Source: Tildeniella torsiva UHER 1998/13D (GTDB lineage Bacteria > Cyanobacteriota > Cyanobacteriia > Phormidesmidales > Phormidesmidaceae). Taken from it: DNA of 64,000 nt. Location of the stretch: the NCBI GenBank assembly GCA_019358835.1, contig JAHHIH010000029.1:1-64000 (forward strand), written 5' to 3'. Below the pieces are notes generated by a model. It was not told the DNA's origin. It saw only the letters and a program-made list of their open reading frames with translations, and did no database searches. The translations under genes and the position numbers were made by a program. Shown one piece after another: positions 45,401 to 53,278 of this stretch (position 1 is its first letter; every line of letters starts with the position of its first letter).

Positions 45401-45509
45401 GCTGGCGCTCTACTATATTCCCTCGGTGTATCGCCTGCTGAGCTACCGTCGCTCTGCAACGATGGCCCCACACTCCGTAGAGCCAGCGTTGCCAATCGTG
45501 AATGGTTAG
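42408..45509 (+). CDS. RND family efflux pump (AcrB/MexB-like)
   Basis: 1033 residues, normal length. Twelve transmembrane segments in two halves around large periplasmic loops: the first helix at about residues 10-30, then TLMVFGLMDVLGVPLHQMSV, GIIIALGLLIDNAIITVDEA with the proton-relay acidic residues, and LLMPLLASTLTTVLAFIPIA. The second half has LGLIGLAINDSIVVLAALRE and TTVTTIIGFVPLMVDPTGFW. It should export drugs or lipophilic compounds with the adaptor at 38424. The sequence looks intact. LIDNAI (one Asp where AcrB has DD) is typical of cyanobacterial and HAE-like members. Confidence 0.94.
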   Translation: MNLFYRNRQLLLLTLVLIIVWGLSAFLTLPRLEDPEIVQRFARITTFLPGATPERVETLVTEKIEDRLFELEEIESLRSTSGSGISVITVELKDTLPDVDPVWAKVRSKVDDAVPELPAAASVPEYADSSTKASALIVGLTWTRDDAPNYAIMGRLAAALEERLRAIPGTEAVDIFGEPDEEIRVDIASTELSRLGLSAAALSQQIAASDAKVAAGQYRSDSSEFLLEVNSSLSSLEQIRAIPIAAGSEGQVARLGDIATVTKAVQDPPTDLALVNGYGAIALSAKVESAQRVDQWAVQAHRVMDDFRRELPDGLALEVVLDQSQYVQQRLNGVISNLVTGSALVIGISLVMLGFKAALLVGLALPLTTLMVFGLMDVLGVPLHQMSVTGIIIALGLLIDNAIITVDEAQIRLRQGMPPREAVTETVRHLLMPLLASTLTTVLAFIPIATSPGSVGEFIGTIGLTVILALLSSLALSLTVIVSLVGLLHRWNPLPLGWHWWQHGFTNNAMADAYRRSLRAIFHRPWLGVGLSLILPVVGFAVFATLPQQFFPPTNRNQFQIEFELPTQVSLAATQAQIRAARDLALQHPEIDDVHWFMGRSAPPFFYNVIDNRRNAQNYAQGIVHLASTDRIRETIQSLQTELNAAFPQAQVLVKQLEQGPPFDAPIELRVYGADLAGLRAVGDRLRAELAQVPDVVHTRATLTEALPKLALAVDEAQARRLGLDNQNIAGQLNAALDGRTGGSILDGSRDIPVRVRVPREQQGDLGAIASLDIVTPQGELPLDTIASLNLVPDTASISRRNGQRINTVQGFITAGSLPSTVLSAFQDRLKEQGFELPPGYRIEYGGEADARGTAVGNLLSTVGVLGILMTATLVLSFNSFGLAALIGTVAILSVGLAALALELFGSIFGFTAILGTLGLIGLAINDSIVVLAALREHPEARLGHPQPMEDVVFQATRHVIATTVTTIIGFVPLMVDPTGFWPPLAIAIAGGLGGATLLALYYIPSVYRLLSYRRSATMAPHSVEPALPIVNG

Positions 45510-45620
45510 AGAAAATTACCATAGGTTAGCAAGTAAAACTGCGCTCTTGTTTTGCCTGCCCTGAAGGCTTTCATCTACAATAAAGCGACAGCCGAGCGCC
45601 CGGTGAAATCATCTAGACCT

Positions 45621-45830
45621 ATGCTTGAAATCGTTGAAATTCCGGTGGAGTTAACCCAATTCCAACTTCCTCAAGCGGTTCAGGCACGTTTGCAATCTTT
45701 ACTTGACCGCCAAGATCAGGGCTACACCCTTTCTGAATTAGAACGACAAGAAGCGGAAGGACTAGTTGAATTAGCAGAGTTTTTGTCGTTACTGCGTCTG
45801 CGCTCAACCCGGGTTGTAAAGCAGGCCTAA
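45621..45830 (+). CDS. Small protein paired with an HNH nuclease gene
   Basis: 69 residues from ATG 45621: MLEIVEIPVELTQFQLPQAV, then RLQSLLDRQDQGYTLSELER and EAEGLVELAEFLSLLRLR. It is all-helical and acidic in the middle. Similar short proteins directly precede HNH genes in many cyanobacteria, from memory. Its stop (TAA 45828-45830) touches the ATG of the HNH frame. It may be an antitoxin or accessory subunit; this is inference. An ATG-independent start at 45552 is possible but less likely. Confidence 0.7.
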   Translation: MLEIVEIPVELTQFQLPQAVQARLQSLLDRQDQGYTLSELERQEAEGLVELAEFLSLLRLRSTRVVKQA

Positions 45831-46016
45831 ATGACTGTAATTCCGGCATCTCTGCGCCGATTCGTTATTCAGAGAGCTGATGACCGTTGCGAATATTGCG
45901 GCATATCGCAGATTGGCCAAGTCGCTACGCTTCATATCGATCATGTTGTTCCCGTGGCGGCAGATGGCGAAACAATTGATAACAATCTAGCGCTTGCCTG
46001 TGTCTCTCGTGAGTAA
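45831..46016 (+). pseudogene. HNH endonuclease, C-terminally truncated
   Basis: 61 residues: VIQRADDRCEYCGISQIGQV, then TLHIDHVVPVAADGETIDNN and LALACVSRE. The first zinc Cys pair (CEYC), the catalytic-type HIDH and the central Asn are present. After ACVS the usual second C-x2-C with N-x3-K and the final His are missing, and the frame ends at 46016. Full relatives are about 90-140 residues. A 95-bp inverted-repeat unit lies immediately after and may have caused the loss. Confidence 0.75.
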
Positions 46017-46035
46017 TTTGGGCCATTGCGGAACA

Positions 46036-46130
46036 TAAAGAGCCCCTTCGGCTTCTAAGTCTAAATTCAGGTGCGCAGGCGGCTGGTGGATTGCGCAAGG
46101 CCCTTTGAAACGTAATTTGAGGGCTCTTTA
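46036..46130. repeat. 95-bp unit bounded by 10-bp inverted repeats
   Basis: TAAAGAGCCC (46036-46045) is perfectly inverted as GGGCTCTTTA (46121-46130). No clear target duplication is seen. It could be a small MITE or a terminator-like structure at the truncated HNH gene. Confidence 0.5.
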
Positions 46131-46208
46131 GGTGAACCGGCAGCGATCGCCTACAATCGATCTGCTAATTTGCCCATTGATGTGTCGGACTTAAGAGTGG
46201 CGTAGTTT

Positions 46209-47576
46209 ATGTACAGCAGTTACCAATACAAGAAGAAAGCATCGCGTCGCCGGTTGCGGTTGGCCATGTTTCTTCTTCTGCTAATTGGCATTCCTGTTGG
46301 CATTGAGTTGCTGACGCGATTGGTGACCCACGCCACGGGCACCAGCGATCGCTTCACCACCAATCCGGCCTCTGATGTGATCGATTCTTACCACCTGCGG
46401 TTTGTCAGCCGGGAGGGACAGCCCTACGCGGGCCTGCCCGACGATGGCGAATTGAACGCAGTGCGCGACCCCCTGCTGGGCTATCGGCTGGCGGGCAACC
46501 AGCAGAGCAATTTTTGGCAGATCAACGACAGTGGCTTTCGAGACGACGAAGCCGTGCCCAGCACCAAGGCGGCAGGGGAGATCCGAATTTTTGTCCTCGG
46601 CGGTTCGACGGCCTTTGGCCAGCTCAGCTCCAACAACCAGACCACCTTTGCCAGCAAGCTAGAAACCCGCCTCAACGACCAGGTGGCACAGCAGCGGGCT
46701 AACCCCGCTCAGTTTCAGCCCAGCGCCCTGCCCTTTCGGGCTGACCAGGTGCAAAAAGCCCTGGCACTGCCGCCGCGCATTCGCGATGGGCAATACCGCG
46801 TGGTGAATGCGGCGGTACCCGGCTATGCATCGGGCAATGAGCTAGCCATGCTGACCCAGCGGGTTGCCGCCTACAATCCAGACTTTGTGGTGGTGATGGG
46901 GGGCTACGCCGACCTAATGCTGCCCAGCGCTGACCGGGGCAGCGATGTGCCGGGTCTAGAGCAATTTTTGACCGGCGAAAGCCAGTCGTTTGGCGCTCAG
47001 CTGAGTGAGCAGACGCGAGCCTGGTTTGACCAGCTCTACGTGGTGCAGGGCATTAAACGCTACGGGCTGCAACGGCAACAGGCCGCACCACGCCTGGCCG
47101 AACCGCTGAATCTCTACGCCCCCACTCTGGATGCTACCCTCAGCGATCGCCTGCCCGCCGACCAAGCCGAACTCGACCAGCGTATCGATCGCTACGGTCG
47201 CCACATGCGGCAGATGGTGAGCTGGGCGGCGGCCAACAAAAAACGCCTCATCATCGGCATTGAACCAGAAATCTCTAGCCGTAAGCCCGAGTCTCTGACT
47301 CCTGAAGAATCGGCAATTTTAGGAGAGCTAGACAATGCCTACCTAGAGCAAATGCGCGCTGGGTTTGCGGGCTTAGCCGCCGTCGCCAACCAGGCCAAGA
47401 CACAATCGGCCAATGCTCAGGTGCTAAATTTCTATCCGCTCTATGAGGATTTTGCGGGGCAGGCGTTTCAGAGCCCGGCAGGTCTAACCGATGAGGCCTA
47501 TACGCTCATATCAGACCGGCTCTATGAGGCGATCGCCAGTCAGGTGGCCCTTCGACCCGAGCCCTATGGGCTTTGA
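46209..47576 (+). CDS. SGNH/GDSL-hydrolase-like membrane-anchored protein, catalytic residues partly absent
   Basis: 455 residues. One N-terminal membrane helix (LAMFLLLLIGIPVGIELLTR) follows a basic start. The SGNH fold is shown by block I IFVLGGSTAFGQLSSNN (Ser kept), VVNAAVPGYASGNELAML (block II Gly) and FVVVMGGYADLMLPS (block III, where the usual Gly-x-Asn-Asp has no Asn). The C-terminal DxxH becomes SPAGLTDEAY, so the catalytic His is replaced. Relatives acetylate or deacetylate polysaccharides. This one may be inactive or bind only. RBS-like GAGTGG precedes ATG 46209. Confidence 0.82.
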   Translation: MYSSYQYKKKASRRRLRLAMFLLLLIGIPVGIELLTRLVTHATGTSDRFTTNPASDVIDSYHLRFVSREGQPYAGLPDDGELNAVRDPLLGYRLAGNQQSNFWQINDSGFRDDEAVPSTKAAGEIRIFVLGGSTAFGQLSSNNQTTFASKLETRLNDQVAQQRANPAQFQPSALPFRADQVQKALALPPRIRDGQYRVVNAAVPGYASGNELAMLTQRVAAYNPDFVVVMGGYADLMLPSADRGSDVPGLEQFLTGESQSFGAQLSEQTRAWFDQLYVVQGIKRYGLQRQQAAPRLAEPLNLYAPTLDATLSDRLPADQAELDQRIDRYGRHMRQMVSWAAANKKRLIIGIEPEISSRKPESLTPEESAILGELDNAYLEQMRAGFAGLAAVANQAKTQSANAQVLNFYPLYEDFAGQAFQSPAGLTDEAYTLISDRLYEAIASQVALRPEPYGL

Positions 47577-47745
47577 GAGACAACGTAAAAAATAATCCAC
47601 ACCGATTGCGTAAGGCCGGTTAGTTTGGGTTGATTTTCGAACTCATTTTTTAGTAGCAAAGGCATCGGGCAGATACTCAAGCGGTGACCAGACTGCATAG
47701 TTGTCGTGGCGGCTAGGGGCAATAATCTTCAAACGTAAATTAACC

Positions 47746-47832
47746 CTACTTCGCACGGCTAAAGGCGATCGCCGCCGCAATGATTAAGCTGAGTAATGCC
47801 AGAGGCACCCAGAGGTCATTTGCCATCATCAT
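47746..47832 (-). CDS. Possible very small membrane protein
   Basis: Three consecutive ATGs (47832, 47829, 47826) lead into a 28-residue frame: MMMANDLWVPLALLSLIIAA, AIAFSRAK, stop TAG. One hydrophobic helix with a basic end resembles the many small membrane subunits of cyanobacteria, but no family is recognised and no ribosome site is clear. A second minus-strand frame (47643-47756; ending YAVWSPLEYLPDAFATKK) overlaps its end. Either may be a relic. Confidence 0.3.
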   Translation of the reverse strand: MMMANDLWVPLALLSLIIAAAIAFSRAK

Positions 47833-47867
47833 GGGGGCTACACCGTATAGAGCGTGGGTGAACTGCC

Positions 47868-50384
47868 ATGACTGTATCCGACCGGGCGATCTTTTTACAG
47901 GAGCGCACCCCCCTAAGTGTGCTGCCCGAGACGACTCTAGAGCCCCTCGCCCAAGCCCTCCAGCCCGTCACCCTCGCCGCTGGGGAAACCGTCGTAGAAG
48001 CCGATCAACCTCCCCAGGGGCTCTACATTCTTTGGGAGGGCAAGCTCGGCACCGAGGCCACCCTCGGCGGTGCCAGCTTCCTGCCCGGCGCGGTGTTAAA
48101 CCTGGAGCCCCTGCTGCTCGACCAGCCGGTCGAGCAAACCATTCAAACTCTCTGCGACAGCACCCTCTGGTTTGTCGATCGCGACCCGTTTCAAGCCCTG
48201 GTGCAGCAGTACCCCGACATTTTGCAAACCTTTACCCGGCAGCTGGTAGACGTAGTCAAGCGGCTGTCGTCTGAGGCTGAGCTGGAGCAAGAGCGCCAGG
48301 CCATTCTGCGCCCCTACCTGGTGGCCAAGGCCCGGCGGGGGGTAATTGGCCGCAGCCGCTATGCCAATCGGCTGCGGGCACAGCTGCGCGAAGCGGCGGG
48401 CGATCGCCAGTCGGTACTGATCTTTGGCGAACCGGGGCTAGAGAAAGACAACCTGGCGGCGCTGATTCACTTTGGCTCTGAGCAGCGGCGGCTGCCGATT
48501 ATCAAAGTCAACTGCGGTCAGCTCCAGGCCAGCGGGGCCGATTTATTTGGTCGGGCGGGGGGGCGCATGGGGCTACTGGCGGCCCTGGGCGCAGGCACCC
48601 TGGTGCTCAACAACCCCAGGGAACTGGGGGCTGAGCTAGCGGAGGTGATCGCTGAGCTGCTAGAGACTGGCCAATATCGCCCTGTCAGCCGCGACGGCGA
48701 AACCGTTCCGCCCGTCACCACCGAAGCCCGGATTATTTTGCTGGCTGAGCAGGCCGTGCCAGTTTTAGACGATGTGGTCAGCGAAACCATCAAGGTGCCG
48801 CCTCTGCGGGTGCGCAAGGCCGACATCGAAGACTGGGTCAACTATTACCTCTCGCTGATCAGCCGCCGTCGCAGCACCGGACGGCTGACGCTGACCCCAG
48901 AGGCCGTCCGTCGTCTTCAGTCCTACGACTTTCCCGACAATCTGCGCGAGCTAGAGAACCTGGTAGAGCGGGCGGCGGCCCAGCTCTCGGGCGGCGGCCT
49001 GATCACCGAAGAAATTATCTGGCCCGCCCAGAGCAAAAAGAAACAGCTGCGGCTCAACCTGCTCAACCGCTACCCCAACCTGCGGCGGTTTTTGCACAGC
49101 CCCTGGTGGCCCGATCGCATCAATTACGGCATCACCCTCACCCTGTTCGCCGTGGTGATCGCCGTGCTGTGGTTTGGCCCCCAGCAGCGCAGCGAAAATG
49201 TGGCGCTGACGGTGTTTTGGGCCTGGTGGTGGCCCCTGGTGCTGCTGAGCTTCCCCTTTGTGGGGCGGCTTTGGTGCGCTGTCTGCCCGTTTATGATCTA
49301 CGGCGAGGTTACCCAGTGGATCTCGCAAAAGCTCTTTCCCGGCAGGCTCAAACGCTGGCCCCGCGAAGCGGCAGAGCGCTGGGGGGGATGGTTTCTCTTT
49401 GGCCTGTTCACCCTGATTCTGGTGTGGGAAGAGGTGTGGCACCTGGAAGATGCCGCCTACCTCTCCGCCTGCCTGCTGCTGCTGATCACCGCCGGAGCGA
49501 TGATCTTCTCGGCCCTGTTTGAGCGGCGGTTTTGGTGCCGCTACCTCTGCCCCATCGGCGGCATGAACGGTATGTTCGCCAAACTCTCTATCACCGAGCT
49601 GCGGGCTCAGCAGGGCACCTGCTCAGCGGAGTGCACCACCTACCAGTGCTACAAGGGCGGCCCCAAAAAAGGCGAAGGCCAGGAAACCAACGGCTGCCCC
49701 CTCTACTCGCACCCGGCCCAGCTCGAAGACAACCGCGACTGCGTACTCTGCATGACCTGTCTCAAGGCCTGCCCCCACCGCTCCGTCGAGCTGAACCTGC
49801 GGCCTCCCGGCATTGAGCTGTGGACCACGCACCGGCCCCGCGCCTCTGAGGTGGCGCTGATGTTTCTGCTGCTGGGGGCGGTGTACCTGCACCGCCTGCC
49901 CGAGCTTGAGGCTCGTCTAGGCATTCAGCTGCCGCTCGATACCGTCATCGGCCACAGCCTGGTGGCCTTTGGGGTGCTGGCGCTGCCCGCCCTGCTGCCC
50001 CTAGGTGTCGAAGGCGCGCACTGGCTCTGGCGCAAAACCCAGGGGCTGCCCCGGCGTCCGGCGGTGCGGCTGGCCTACGGCTATCTGCCCCTGGTGTGGG
50101 CCGCCAACCTGGCCCACTATCTGCGCCTAGGTCTGGGGGAGGGAGGGCGTATTTTGCCCGTGTCTTTGGCCACCTTTGGGGCCTCAGGGGTAAATCTGCC
50201 GGTTTGGGTTGCCCACCCCGCAGTGGTAGCCTTTCTCCAGGGTGTAACGCTGCTGTTGGGCATGGTGCTGTCGATCTGGCTGACGGTCAAAATCTGTCGC
50301 CAATCGGGCCCTCAGCGGTGGATTCAGCACACCTGCACCGGGCTGCTGGGGCTAAGCCTGTGGTGGCTAATTCCAAGATTTTGA
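47868..50384 (+). CDS. Fusion of cNMP-binding domain, degenerate sigma-54-type AAA+ domain and membrane polyferredoxin
   Basis: 838 residues. About 15-135: cyclic-nucleotide-binding-like roll (LAAGETVVEADQPPQGLYIL). About 158-385: fold of NtrC-type activators (VIGRSRYANRLRAQLREAAG, LIFGEPGLEKDNLAALIHFG, PDNLRELENLVERAAAQLS). The Walker A is weakened (GEPGLEKDN), Walker B reads TLVLNNP instead of TLFLDE, and the GAFTGA loop is absent; cyanobacteria lack sigma-54. From about 425: NosR/CcoG-type membrane part with RLWCAVCP, RFWCRYLCP and a ferredoxin motif CVLCMTCLKACPHRS. Several TM helices follow. It may sense a signal and move electrons across the membrane rather than control transcription. 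Confidence 0.88.
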   Translation: MTVSDRAIFLQERTPLSVLPETTLEPLAQALQPVTLAAGETVVEADQPPQGLYILWEGKLGTEATLGGASFLPGAVLNLEPLLLDQPVEQTIQTLCDSTLWFVDRDPFQALVQQYPDILQTFTRQLVDVVKRLSSEAELEQERQAILRPYLVAKARRGVIGRSRYANRLRAQLREAAGDRQSVLIFGEPGLEKDNLAALIHFGSEQRRLPIIKVNCGQLQASGADLFGRAGGRMGLLAALGAGTLVLNNPRELGAELAEVIAELLETGQYRPVSRDGETVPPVTTEARIILLAEQAVPVLDDVVSETIKVPPLRVRKADIEDWVNYYLSLISRRRSTGRLTLTPEAVRRLQSYDFPDNLRELENLVERAAAQLSGGGLITEEIIWPAQSKKKQLRLNLLNRYPNLRRFLHSPWWPDRINYGITLTLFAVVIAVLWFGPQQRSENVALTVFWAWWWPLVLLSFPFVGRLWCAVCPFMIYGEVTQWISQKLFPGRLKRWPREAAERWGGWFLFGLFTLILVWEEVWHLEDAAYLSACLLLLITAGAMIFSALFERRFWCRYLCPIGGMNGMFAKLSITELRAQQGTCSAECTTYQCYKGGPKKGEGQETNGCPLYSHPAQLEDNRDCVLCMTCLKACPHRSVELNLRPPGIELWTTHRPRASEVALMFLLLGAVYLHRLPELEARLGIQLPLDTVIGHSLVAFGVLALPALLPLGVEGAHWLWRKTQGLPRRPAVRLAYGYLPLVWAANLAHYLRLGLGEGGRILPVSLATFGASGVNLPVWVAHPAVVAFLQGVTLLLGMVLSIWLTVKICRQSGPQRWIQHTCTGLLGLSLWWLIPRF

Positions 50385-50624
50385 GTAGATTAAATTAGGG
50401 CCGTGGCCCCTGTCGATTTAGCCGCATCTACCATGTAAAGTTTCAATGTCAGATTGCCCCCCGGTAGTGCCCCCCACAGTCACCGCCCGGTCAAGCCTGG
50501 TAGGGTACTGCTACCTTAAGCACCAGCATCTATAACCAGCACACGCTCTCTAGCCATTGCCCGCTTGCCGGTCGTTCCCTCCAGGTCGTCACCTCGCCCC
50601 GAGTTCCTTTTCAGCGGTTTCGCC

Positions 50625-51488
50625 ATGTTCCAGGAAAGTTCGCTGGACTTCAAGCTGGTTCAGCGCGTCTGTCTGTTGCAGCAGGCCCTTGACCAGGCCA
50701 GAGAGTCTATCGAAGACATGCAGGAGCAGGTGGAAAACCACCAAATGCTCCAGGCTCACCTCGCCCAAACCGAGGAATATTCCAACGTTCAGCAAAAGAT
50801 TATTGTCAACCTCAAGCAGCAGCTAGATGCCAAGGATGAGTGGCAATCCCAGGTGTTTGATCAGCTGCTGGCCGGGGTGAAGGGGCTGGTAGCTGACCAA
50901 CAGCTTGAGCTAGAGAGGCTGCGGGTGCGCATTTACCAGGGCCAGGCCGAGGTGCAAGACTACCTAGTGCGGCTCAAGAACTACTACCAAAGTTTGGCCA
51001 TGGGCCGCGCCCCCTCCCAAGACCTAGATTTAAATTCTGAGGTGATGATCGCGCGATCGCTCACCGTCAGCCTCAGCAGCCAGCTCCAGGCGGCCCAGCA
51101 GCACATTCAACACCTCGACAACACCCTCACCCGCCACCAGGTCACCCTGGCTCGCATGCAGGCCTACGTCAACGGCGGCAATCAGGGGGTAGGTGGGCCT
51201 GTCGAGTCGTCTACGGCCCCGCTGGCTCTCCCCCCGGCCTCCCCATCCCCAGCCCTAGACGACGACCCCATCGCTCTCAAGGCCATCATTGAGGCCCAGC
51301 GGCAAAAAATTGCTGAGCTGAGCAGCCAGCTGGGGCAGCAGTTTCATCAGCAGACCAGCCTCAAGTACCGCTGCCAGGCGATCGCCGCCGAGCGCGACGG
51401 CCTCAAGCAGCGGGCGGTTGCCCTCAGCCTAGAGAACGAGGCGCTACAGGAGCAGATTTGGCATCAGGAGCTGGATAGTGTTGGGTAA
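50625..51488 (+). CDS. Coiled-coil protein of unknown function
   Basis: 287 residues from ATG 50625 (MFQESSLDFKLVQRVCLLQQ). A long coiled coil (ALDQARESIEDMQEQVENHQ through LKNYYQSL) is followed by a Gln-rich helix (LSSQLQAAQQHIQHLDNTLT), a Pro/Ser-rich linker, and a second coiled coil (IIEAQRQKIAELSSQLGQQF). There is no signal peptide or membrane helix. An earlier TTG at 50565 would add 20 non-helical residues. The layout recalls cyanobacterial structural or division-related proteins, but no specific family is recognised. Confidence 0.8.
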   Translation: MFQESSLDFKLVQRVCLLQQALDQARESIEDMQEQVENHQMLQAHLAQTEEYSNVQQKIIVNLKQQLDAKDEWQSQVFDQLLAGVKGLVADQQLELERLRVRIYQGQAEVQDYLVRLKNYYQSLAMGRAPSQDLDLNSEVMIARSLTVSLSSQLQAAQQHIQHLDNTLTRHQVTLARMQAYVNGGNQGVGGPVESSTAPLALPPASPSPALDDDPIALKAIIEAQRQKIAELSSQLGQQFHQQTSLKYRCQAIAAERDGLKQRAVALSLENEALQEQIWHQELDSVG

Positions 51489-51568
51489 GGGGTAAGGGGT
51501 GAGGGGTAGGGAGTGGGGAGTGGGGAAGATCAGACGCCTTACCCCCTACCCCCTACCCCCTACTTCCC
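51489..51568. terminator. G-rich/C-rich inverted repeat between convergent genes
   Basis: Plus-strand ggggtaagggg-gagggg runs (51487-51525) are mirrored by taccccctaccccctac (51541-51560). It forms a long imperfect hairpin exactly between the converging coiled-coil and antiporter genes and likely ends transcription from both sides. Confidence 0.6.
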
Positions 51569-53182
51569 CTAATGCGCTTCCCCCAGGCGATTGGGCAAAA
51601 CCTCTTCCAGCAGCGGCGTCAGCGTGTTTTTCAGCTGTCCGGCGCGAATGAACTCGGCGTAGGTGTCAGACTCGATCGCCAGCAGTTCTTCCATCAGCTG
51701 GTCGGAGGCGTATTGGCGGATGCTGTCGTTTTGCTGCTCTAGGGCAGCCAGTTTTTCTTTGACTTCATCGAGCTGGCCCTGCACCAGGGCCACTTGGTAG
51801 CCGACAAATTCGGGGTCAAATTCTTCGTTGACCTTCATCTCGTCTAGGCGTTGCATGACGCGGGTGAGGGCGACGCGGCGGGCGCTCATTTGGCTGTATT
51901 CCACCCGCAGGGGCTGATCGCCCAGCAGGCCCAGATACTCTAGCAGGGGTTTGGTGGTCAGTCCCTGCACCAGCAGGGTAAACAGCATGACGCCGAAGAC
52001 GATGGAGATGATTTCCTGGCGCTCAGGCAAAATTGCGGGCACGCTCAGGGCCAGGGCCACCGAGACTGACCCGCGCAGGCCGCCCCACCAGAGCACGGTC
52101 TGTCCCTTGAGCGGCAGATCCATTTCGGGGCCGGTGATGGCGTTGCTGATGTAGCCCAGGCCGTAGACGCTGATGGCGCGGGCAATGATCATCAGGAGGA
52201 TGGCGATCGCAATCTTATCCAGCTCATCGATTAGCTCGGCAAAGTTGGCCTGGTCACCAATCAGCAAAAACACAATCGAGTTGATAAAAAACGATAAAAA
52301 CTCCCAAAACTCCGACACCACCAGGCGGGTGCGGGGGTTCATGCCAATGCGCGAGCCAAAGTTGCCGAGAATGAGGCCGGTGGTCACCACCGCGATGACG
52401 CCGGAGCCACCCAGTTCTTCAGCCACCAGGTAGGTGCCGTAGGCCGATACCAGCGTGAGGGATTGCTCCACCAGGGGAATGTCGAACCGCTGGGTGAGAA
52501 ACGAGAGGCCAAAGCCAATCAGCCCGCCGATGCTGATGCCGACCCCAGCAAATACCAAAAAGCGCGCCACCGTCACCGACACATCGAACTGCTCTAGACC
52601 TAGGGCAATGCCCAGCAGCAGGTTAAAGGCCACCACCGCCACGCCGTCGTTGAACAGGCTTTCGCCCTCCATTACGGTGGTGAGTTTTTTATCGACCCCT
52701 AGTTCGCGAAACAGGGCCACGACTGAAACCGGGTCGGTCGCCGACAGGCTGGCCCCCACCAGAAGCGCCGTCGCCAGGGATGCCCCCGCGAAGGTCTGTA
52801 AGCCCCACACCAGGCTGGCGACGCAGATCACTACGCCGACGATCGCATACAGCACCACGGGCACCGAGTACTGCTTCAGGCTTTTCCAGTTGAGGTTCCA
52901 GGCGGCCTCAAACAGCAGCGGCGGCAAAAAGATAAACAAAATCAGCTGGGGCGACAGGTTGATCAGCCGCACATCCAGCACCGCCAGACCCAGGCCGACG
53001 AGCAGCAGCAGCAGGGTGTAGGGAATGTTGCGCAGCACGCTAAACACCCGCGACAGGGTGGCTACCCCCAGCGACACCGATAGCACCAGGCAAAACTGTC
53101 GCAGATGCTCCTCAATGGCGGGGTCTTCAAGCAGCAGGGATGGATCCTCAAGAAGGGGTTCGACAGTAAGGAGAAAATCCAT
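51569..53182 (-). CDS. Na+/H+ antiporter, CPA1 (NhaP/NHE) family
   Basis: About 537 residues; inner-membrane cation/proton exchanger. Twelve or so hydrophobic segments. The ion-binding ND-type motif is in GESLFNDGVAVVAFNLLLGI, preceded by SLSATDPVSVVALFREL and LFIFLPPLLFEAAWNLNWKS, all standard for the CPA1 family. The C-terminal cytosolic tail is helical (RVMQRLDEMKVNEEFDPEFV, KEKLAALEQQNDSIRQYASD). ATG 53182 (MDFLLTVEPLL) is preferred to TTG 53197. No regulatory partner adjoins it. Confidence 0.94.
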   Translation of the reverse strand: MDFLLTVEPLLEDPSLLLEDPAIEEHLRQFCLVLSVSLGVATLSRVFSVLRNIPYTLLLLLVGLGLAVLDVRLINLSPQLILFIFLPPLLFEAAWNLNWKSLKQYSVPVVLYAIVGVVICVASLVWGLQTFAGASLATALLVGASLSATDPVSVVALFRELGVDKKLTTVMEGESLFNDGVAVVAFNLLLGIALGLEQFDVSVTVARFLVFAGVGISIGGLIGFGLSFLTQRFDIPLVEQSLTLVSAYGTYLVAEELGGSGVIAVVTTGLILGNFGSRIGMNPRTRLVVSEFWEFLSFFINSIVFLLIGDQANFAELIDELDKIAIAILLMIIARAISVYGLGYISNAITGPEMDLPLKGQTVLWWGGLRGSVSVALALSVPAILPERQEIISIVFGVMLFTLLVQGLTTKPLLEYLGLLGDQPLRVEYSQMSARRVALTRVMQRLDEMKVNEEFDPEFVGYQVALVQGQLDEVKEKLAALEQQNDSIRQYASDQLMEELLAIESDTYAEFIRAGQLKNTLTPLLEEVLPNRLGEAH

Positions 53183-53278
53183 AGCTTCTGGCCCCAATGT
53201 TTAGAACGCGACGGCTTGAGGCTGATTTTCGACTACGAAAGCCCAGTGTGGCTGAGACCTAACAGTGATTTAAGACCA

